NCBI GenBank assembly: GCA_003586115.2
Contig: QVOM02000101.1
Location: forward strand, 24,842,512 to 24,906,511
Reading direction: 5' to 3'
Origin: Salvator merianae
Lineage: Eukaryota > Chordata > Lepidosauria > Squamata > Teiidae
Length of the DNA stretch: 64,000 nt
The first letter of the stretch is position 1. Every line of letters starts with the position of its first letter. The notes beneath the pieces are model-generated. The model did not search any database and was not told where the DNA came from. It worked only from the letters and a program-made list of their open reading frames with translations. Below, piece after piece: positions 58,440-64,000 of the stretch. Both the position numbers and the translations under genes were made by a program.

Positions 58440-58634
58440 AAAACAAAAGGAACTTGAAAGCTTAGTAGTATCATCTGCACATTAGTGCTACTAATCCACA
58501 TTAAAGGTCATAAAATACACTCTTAAAGGATTTTAATATGGATTAGATGTGGAATGGGAATGCTAGCATCTGCATGATACCACCTCTAAACTGCTTTCAA
58601 GTTACTGTTTCCATGTGCACAGATGCAGCCCTAG
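58440..58634. mobile_element. Foldback MITE, family D
   Basis: Right part 'ATACCACCTCTAAACTGC', 'AGATGCAGCCCTAG' is the counterpart of the 40.7 and 61.2 kb copies. The left arm 'GGAACTTGAAAGC', 'TAGTAGTATCATCTGCAC' is its diverged complement. No coding. Confidence 0.55.
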
Positions 58635-58744
58635 TGATTAAATGCCATAATCAAGCACTAAAAACTATATAATGATGATGCTTTATGCACCTAAGAGGAA
58701 ATATAGTTCAATAAGAAGAGCATTCTTTATCCTTTAAATCTCAG

Positions 58745-58905
58745 TTCCCCCTACTCTCAATCCTCAAAGCCACTTTAGGGTAGATATCATGGTTAATAGT
58801 ATCAAAAGGTGAGGAAAAATCAAGAACCATTAGGGTCACTAAATCTGCTCTCAATAAATTTCAGAGTGGCATAGGGCAGTTTGGGGTCTGTTTGGAAGAG
58901 GCCAT
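58745..58905 (-). mobile_element. L2-clade LINE RT fragment
   Basis: The minus strand encodes 'NLLRADLVTLMVLDFSSPFD' and then 'TINHDIYPKV'. The known L2 RT block is VTLLVLLDLSAAFDTINHDILL. The stretch upstream on that strand (to 58905) may be the 'GTETAL' region. One or two frame changes. Confidence 0.65.
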
Positions 58906-59640
58906 CCAAGTGAAAGCAGACTTGTTCTGGGATAGTTGGACTGCTCCAGCAGGAACCCATTCCAGCTTGAGTGATCCAGACCCCACAAGTGCAGAAATGG
59001 CCAAATGGTGTTCTGGACTCATTCATGTGGTGCTCTTGAATTGTGGTACCCAATAGTAAGTGAACTTGAACATGTGGAAAGGGTCTGCTGGATGGTTGTG
59101 AAGTGATATTACCCAGAATTCCAAGCCCTCTAGGGTGTTGTGCCAACAAAGCAGGCCTTTGCCAAGGTGCAGACATCCCTGGCCACCAGAAATGGACATA
59201 AATATCATAAATATAATTGACACATAGGTTGCAGGTGCAGGAAACTGACCTGAATTCCTGTATCTAGACCAGAATCCATCTTGGCATGCTACCATCCATG
59301 TTAGAATGGACAAGCCTGAGTTTTAAAAAGAACAAGGGAGATTGCAAAATCTTCTACTTTCCTCTGTAAAAAGAAGGAAGAAGCTTGGAAATGACAAGGA
59401 ATGACTGAGATAAACTGAACAACAGACTGGGTAGAAGCTGATAGCATGTTACACAAACTAAAAGAATGGTAATGAAGCTGTTTGGCCTGCCAGACAAACC
59501 TATCGTCCAGAGTCAAGCTCAATCTATGTTGGGAGAGCCCTTCATTAAGAATGCAAGCTCCAACATTGGGATTGACAGGGAAAACTGGTTCTGGACAGAT
59601 ATAAGTCATTGTTCAGGATAAAAGCCATTTAGGTAATTCC
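58906..59640. other. Unassigned DNA
   Basis: 'AAGTGCAGAAATGGCC' near 58988-59003 resembles a family-B right end, without partner. Overlapping minus frames of 96-118 codons lack known motifs. Confidence 0.3.
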
Positions 59641-60515
59641 ATTAAGACACAGTCCAGGTGAATTTCTCCGTCAAGCACATCCATTTGGCTAGCAGGAACT
59701 CCAAATATGTCAATAGTGACATAGGCTTTACATCACTTGCCCCTCCTCTCCACATTTTCCCACCAGAACATACTCCATAGATTTTACCACAGCCTTTTTG
59801 GTTCCCTTCCCTTGGAAGTACCCAAACCAAGAGCCATCCCCCCACCCAGATGTGCATAAAAATGCACATCAGGAGCACGCAGACTTGAGCCTTTATCCCC
59901 TCATCACCTACCATCTTTGCTGCTGCATCAAGCCCTGCTGCTGCGCTGACGCCTGGAGCTCTGCTGCTCCTCTCTGCTCTGCTTTGCCTTGCTTCATCAT
60001 TTGACTTGCTGCCTCAATTCCAATCTAGGCCTTGACAAAAGTATAGAACCAAAAGAACTTTGTAGCCATCCTGCTTGAAGAACTGCCCGGATCCCAGAGC
60101 TTCCCTCACTGGCTTCAAAATCCACACTCCCAATCTCCACTTCGTCTCTGAGGGTGAGAATCATCTGCTCCTGGCCAAGCTGTGGTCTCCTTCTGTTAGA
60201 ATAGGCATATTTAAGGCATATTTTCCCTTCTTTCCCTTTCCATCCACTCCGTTCCCCCATTCTTGAACAGAGTACTACTAGGGAGATTTCTCCTTTCCCT
60301 TATTTGACCCCTTGCACGTGCTCAGGATCCTGCAAGGAGGAAAACCTCTATCCTTTGCTCTCTTTATAGCCTTGATAGCTCTTCCAGTCTGCTGTAAGTT
60401 GGCAAAAGCCGGACATTTGTGCATCTTTACTCTGTTTTTGAGCTTTTCTTGTAGTTTTAATAAAATTAGTGTTCTGATTAGATCCTTGTCTGAGGATATT
60501 TTTCTCATCTCATGA
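59641..60515 (+). other. Possible solo LTR or other transcription unit end
   Basis: A C/T-rich block with a TATA-like GTGCATAAAAATGC at 59853-59866 and, 600 bases on, a polyadenylation signal AATAAA (60459-60464) followed by a GT/T-rich stretch (TTAGTGTTCTGATTAG). That order suits a long terminal repeat or a gene's 3' end. No terminal TG...CA pair, no target duplication and no retroviral coding could be identified, so this stays weak. Confidence 0.25.
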
Positions 60516-61191
60516 TTGTTGCTTCAGAACCCACTGAGCCTATTTACCATTTTTAAAGTCTCACCATAAAGGTCTCTTTAGAGCCAGGTGCCTGCGTACA
60601 GCTTTTTCCCCATTAAAACACATCACTCTCAGTGCATAGCTCACAACAATTGCCCGAGAATGCATAGGCAGTGGTGAAGAATGGTAGGCATGATAATGTG
60701 TTCTTACTTGACACTGGCATTTGCAGTATCTGCACTGTAGTTACCTTGTGAATACTGAAAAATCGCTAAACATACTTGGGAGCTATTGTGATAATTGTGC
60801 TACGAACAACTCTGGTATCAGATTGGGATCTCAACTGAGGCACAAATCATCTTCACTAGAAAATCTTCACTAGAAAATCTCCCCCAAAGATCCTCTAAAG
60901 GCAGCACAATGATAAAGAACTCACAAAAGGTTAAAACACATAAGCATTTCTTTAGATAGTATAGGCCCAGGAGATTTTCCATGTCCATTCAAACATATCA
61001 ATTGTGTGTTCAACTGCAGTTTTGCTAATTAGATTCCAATCCCAATGGATCCAGCTGAGTGTAGAGAGCCAGCAAACGCTCTACACTGGAGCCTCACAAG
61101 CCCTGTTTTGAACCACAAGAGACCAGACACAGTTTGCAATCATCAAAGGCAAAGCACAACCGCTCCACAGTGACAGTTTTGCTGACTGTCT
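60516..61191. other. Unassigned DNA
   Basis: A 14-base direct duplication (ATCTTCACTAGAAA, twice) lies at 60850-60880. Nothing else recognised. Confidence 0.4.
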
Positions 61192-61383
61192 CAAGCTACC
61201 TTCAGATTCATTTTTTTTAAAGGCTCAAAAACAGCTTAAAGATGGTAGTATCCACACACTACCAAAATACATTACCTGGCCTTTACTGTGGATTAGAAGT
61301 GAGACGAGAACACTACGAGAACATGATACCACCTCTAAGCTGCTTTTGAGTTGCTTTTTTAAAAGCATCTGGATGCAGCCTTA
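61192..61383. mobile_element. Foldback MITE, family D
   Basis: Arms of about 60 bases: 'GGCTCAAAAACAGCTTAAAG', 'ATGGTAGTATCC' on the left and 'GATACCACCTCTAAGCTGC', 'TTTTGAGTTGC' on the right, closing with TGGATGCAGCCTTA. The short core reads 'ACATTACCTGGCCTTTACTG', as in the 40.7 kb copy ('CTCTGGCCTTTAATG'). Confidence 0.6.
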
Positions 61384-63196
61384 GATTCTGAAAACATCAG
61401 CCCATACATGTAGAATTCCATTCACAATTCTAATAAGGCAATTCCTAACAGTGTGTTCAAATAAAGCAGGAGTCAAAAATACTGTTCATATATACTGTAG
61501 CCTAATGCTTTCAAAGTTGGTGACAATAGCTTAAGCACAGATGGATATTAGATGAGCAGGCAGTGCAGTTCATTCAATAAAACTCTGATGATCAGAAAAT
61601 CCAGCTCCATTAAGCAGCCCAGACATCACTTTTCTGCACATCCTGCAGGTTCTGAACAAAGGTAAAAGTTAGCTCTTCACAGACCGTATTACAGTAATTC
61701 AGCTCTTAGGTTATACAGCATGGATCTTTGTGACAAATGACTATCCTATGTATGTCTAGGGATGGGCAAAACTGAAATATCATCCAAAGATAAAGGAACT
61801 TCAAATGGCCATAACTGCTGATCACAGTAATGGCTCTAGGATCCCTCCCCTCTCCTTTTTCATCTGCTCCTTCAGGACTAGTACAACACACCCAATTTGT
61901 CAGCTTTCATCCACACACACACACATACACACCATTGTGTTATTTTGAATTTTTTTTTTGCACCAGTGTTTCTAATTTGGAAACAGCTTTTCAACTTTGT
62001 TTTATGCTGTCTGTTGGTTGAGACACGATAGTATACTTAATCTTTTGAAAGGATAGGAAAATGAAATAACAAGTAAAATAAAATAAAATAAAATAGGAAA
62101 AGTAGAACTCATGCCACTGCCTTTTTTTCCTCAAGGAAGAGGAACAAAGCATGCCTACATGCATGATAACTGTGGTATTTCTAGAAGATTGGGAACTACT
62201 TCAGGTCTGAGATTTAATTAAAAAAACAGGAAAACATAGATTACTGAAGGATAAGGGATACCTATAAAAACAGCCAAAACCCACAATACAACAGGACTGA
62301 CACATTCACACTGACTGGATAACCAAAGGCATAAGCAGTAACACTCAGTTAATTTTAACAGCCACCTGAACAAATCGTGGTACATTTAATGGAGATTTGA
62401 AAAGAATCTGAAAATTGAAATACTGATAAGTGATAATAGTGCCAGCTTTCACTAACAAAATGCCCACATTCATTGGTAATAAACCTGAAGTTCGATAATC
62501 TGTGGTAGTTTTGTTGTGTTGAATATAGAACATTCTTGTCTCTGAAAATTTAGTGGCTGCCAATGGGAGAACATAGTATATGAAGATATCAGTATCAGGA
62601 CTTTCATTACTGATGACTGAAGCCAAACAACTTGAGCTGGAAGAAGGATAGAGATTTTTTAAAAAAGCATTTATTAATTCTACACTTAGACAGTTAAATA
62701 AATTAATAAATAAGGAACAAGCACGCTTTCTCTTAAACTACGAGCTGGTAAAGTTGTCAGAAAAGAAAATAGAAAAGGGGCAAGATATAAATTGAAAAAT
62801 CATATGCAGTAAAAAAAAAAAAAAATCTTCAAGCTACCCTCCATCCCACCCCTGTCACTCCTGCCCCTACCCCAAATTTCATAATAATGGAAAACTCCAA
62901 GACACAAAAGGGCAAGGAAGCTGGAGGGTTTAAACCAGTAAGCAATAATAGGCAGGCAGCTGTGGTGACAAACTTGAGGCAGGATGCTAGGCTGGAAGTA
63001 AACTGGGAGCAAGGCTGGATACTGGATCTGGACTGAGGTTTGGAAACGGTGCAAAAGCAATGCTGGGTGTTAATCTCTTCAGGAGCAGGGCTAAACTCTA
63101 GAATGTTCTAGAGAAATCAGGTTGCAGGTGTTGACAAGAAAGGTGGTTTTCGAGTTTGGCAAGGCACCAGAGTACAAGGCATCAGGGTCTGCATCT
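61384..63196. other. Unassigned DNA with two microsatellites
   Basis: Contains (AC)n at 61911-61933, (AAAAT)n at 62073-62095 and an A-run at 62811-62825. No gene or element recognised. Confidence 0.4.
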
Positions 63197-63477
63197 TAGG
63201 CTGTGATCAGACATAACAAAAGAGAGGCCTCAGAGGTGTGTCAGGGTGTGATCAGATGGGCTGTTCTGGCCATTTTCCAGTTGCACGGAAGCTGCGGCAT
63301 TCATGAAGCCCTTTGGTAAAGCTGTCTCTGCGCCTCTCAGAGGCTGCCTGGGTCGGCTCTTCTATTTTCATCTTTTCTGAGCTTTCGGGTCGCCTTGGAA
63401 AGCACCTCAACCAATCAGAGCCTTGCAGGAAGCCGTGGGACAATAGCACAAGAAGGGAGGGGGTGAGTGAGCCCTTG

Positions 63478-63628
63478 CCAGCCCAGGAAACTTTTCAAAC
63501 TCCCTGCCTTCTGTAGATAAAAAAAGACATCCCGAGCGAAGCGTGGGAGAAAGCCCCTTGCTGCTAAAGTCCAGTATATTTTTTTTAACTACAGAAGGCA
63601 AGGGGTTTGAAAAGTTTCTCCGCACTGG
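63478..63628. repeat. Long imperfect hairpin
   Basis: Arms 63478-63516 and 63589-63628 are complementary over about 40 bases with a few mismatches; the identical core is GAAACTTTTCAAAC on the left and GTTTGAAAAGTTTC on the right, and CCTTCTGTAG pairs with CTACAGAAGG. The loop is 72 bases. Weaker purine/pyrimidine pairing continues outside both arms. Confidence 0.9.
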
Positions 63629-63823
63629 CAAATCTCTCCCTCCCCTTTTCTCCCCTTGCCAGCAAAGCTCTCCCTCTGCTCAGTTCAACTGAGGCATCCA
63701 CTTCCTGCCTCTCCGCAGAAGCCGCTTCCATGCAAGTCTTTAACTGCCAGGGTTTTCCCTCTCTCTCTGCCTGCTGCTCCGGTTCCCTGAGGCTTTGGTA
63801 AATGGGGAAATAAGGGATCCGGT

Positions 63824-63868
63824 GACGTGAGGAAATCCGACGTGAGGAAATCTGACATGAGGAAATAC
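63824..63868. repeat. Three 15-bp tandem copies with CRE-like cores
   Basis: GACGTGAGGAAATCC, GACGTGAGGAAATCT and GACATGAGGAAATAC follow one another. The first two carry GACGTGA, close to a CRE/E-box-like site. A pair of GGCTGTGAC repeats lies 80 bases downstream. Confidence 0.85.
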
Positions 63869-64000
63869 TGGCAGTTAAGGAGTTAACAACTTGGGGAACT
63901 GCTTGGCAGAGAGGCGGGGAGTGGCCAATTAGTGAGCAGCTCCCTTTGCAGGCTGTGACAGGCTGTGACGTTGCATCCCGCATCGGTAAGTGTATGTGGA

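Larger units (their letters stand above)
63197..64000. mobile_element. Possible family E DNA element, cut by the window edge
   Basis: TAGGCTGTGATCAGACAT at 63197 and CAGGGTGTGATCAGATGGGC at 63242 match the two ends of the 41.3-42.5 kb element, here head to tail 45 bases apart. What follows is G/C- and CpG-richer than the window, with a long hairpin and three 15-bp repeats. A CCAAT box (63411), TGACGT motifs (63823, 63966) and GGTAAGT (63985) also fit a promoter or first-exon region. The element reading is preferred because of the ends, but the right end lies outside. Confidence 0.35.

Noticed and set aside
63585..63983. 132-codon open frame (-)
   Set aside because: Falls in the G/C-richer block where stops are rare; overlaps a hairpin arm and shows no domain.
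63985..63991. 5' splice donor GGTAAGT of a first exon
   Set aside because: GGTAAGTG is also the subterminal motif of family A and B elements here (e.g. 11704, 19742, 46609), so it is not evidence of splicing by itself.

Overview
This looks like non-coding nuclear DNA from a vertebrate, most likely a squamate reptile (lizard or snake). It is AT-rich by eye, has no recognisable protein-coding exon, rRNA or functional tRNA gene, and no operons or ribosome-binding sites. The squamate inference rests on the mobile elements. Decayed L2-, CR1/L3-, BovB/RTE- and L1-clade LINE pieces lie side by side with a tRNA-derived SINE whose tail resembles BovB, many short hAT-like DNA transposons, and dense microsatellites. 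The window is probably intergenic or a large intron. The longest open frames (131, 132, 133, 139 and 174 codons) are explained by chance, by microsatellites or by tandem repeats.

Layout. 0-10 kb: short hAT-like elements, microsatellites, one LINE 3' UTR (7.9-8.2 kb). 10.1-11.1 kb: three LINE scraps in a row (L2 +, BovB +, L2 -). 13.4 kb: a complete hAT-like element. 14.7-15.6 kb: a degenerate tandem repeat. 16.0-16.3 kb: CR1 reverse transcriptase remnant. 17.27-17.69 kb: 23-bp minisatellite. 18.8-20.6 kb: three hAT-like elements. 22.8-24.7 kb: the longest L2 copy (minus strand), split by a hAT-like element with a perfect 8-bp target duplication. 29.3-32.0 kb: BovB end, then a CR1/L3 copy keeping parts of ORF1 (coiled coil, SGNH esterase) and ORF2 (endonuclease), split by a SINE. 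32.56-33.51 kb: a 957-bp hAT-like foldback element with a perfect 8-bp duplication. 34.8-36.3 kb: two more hAT-like elements. 40.6-42.5 kb: CR1 with a foldback MITE inside, then a DNA element carrying an L1 fragment. 44.4-45.6 kb: an L2 copy carrying both a hAT-like element and a SINE. 48.3-61.4 kb: further DNA elements, L2 scraps, microsatellites. 63.2-64.0 kb: a GC- and CpG-richer block with a long hairpin, cut by the window edge.

How the parts relate: LINEs supply reverse transcriptase in trans to SINEs. The SINE at 45.0 kb has a BovB-like tail and the one at 31.6 kb an L2/CR1-like tail. The non-autonomous hAT-like families need a transposase that is not seen here. Nesting gives a relative order in three places: LINE first, then DNA element or SINE. 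Family names come from recognising motifs by eye; no database search was possible, and most ends are approximate except where a target duplication fixes them.
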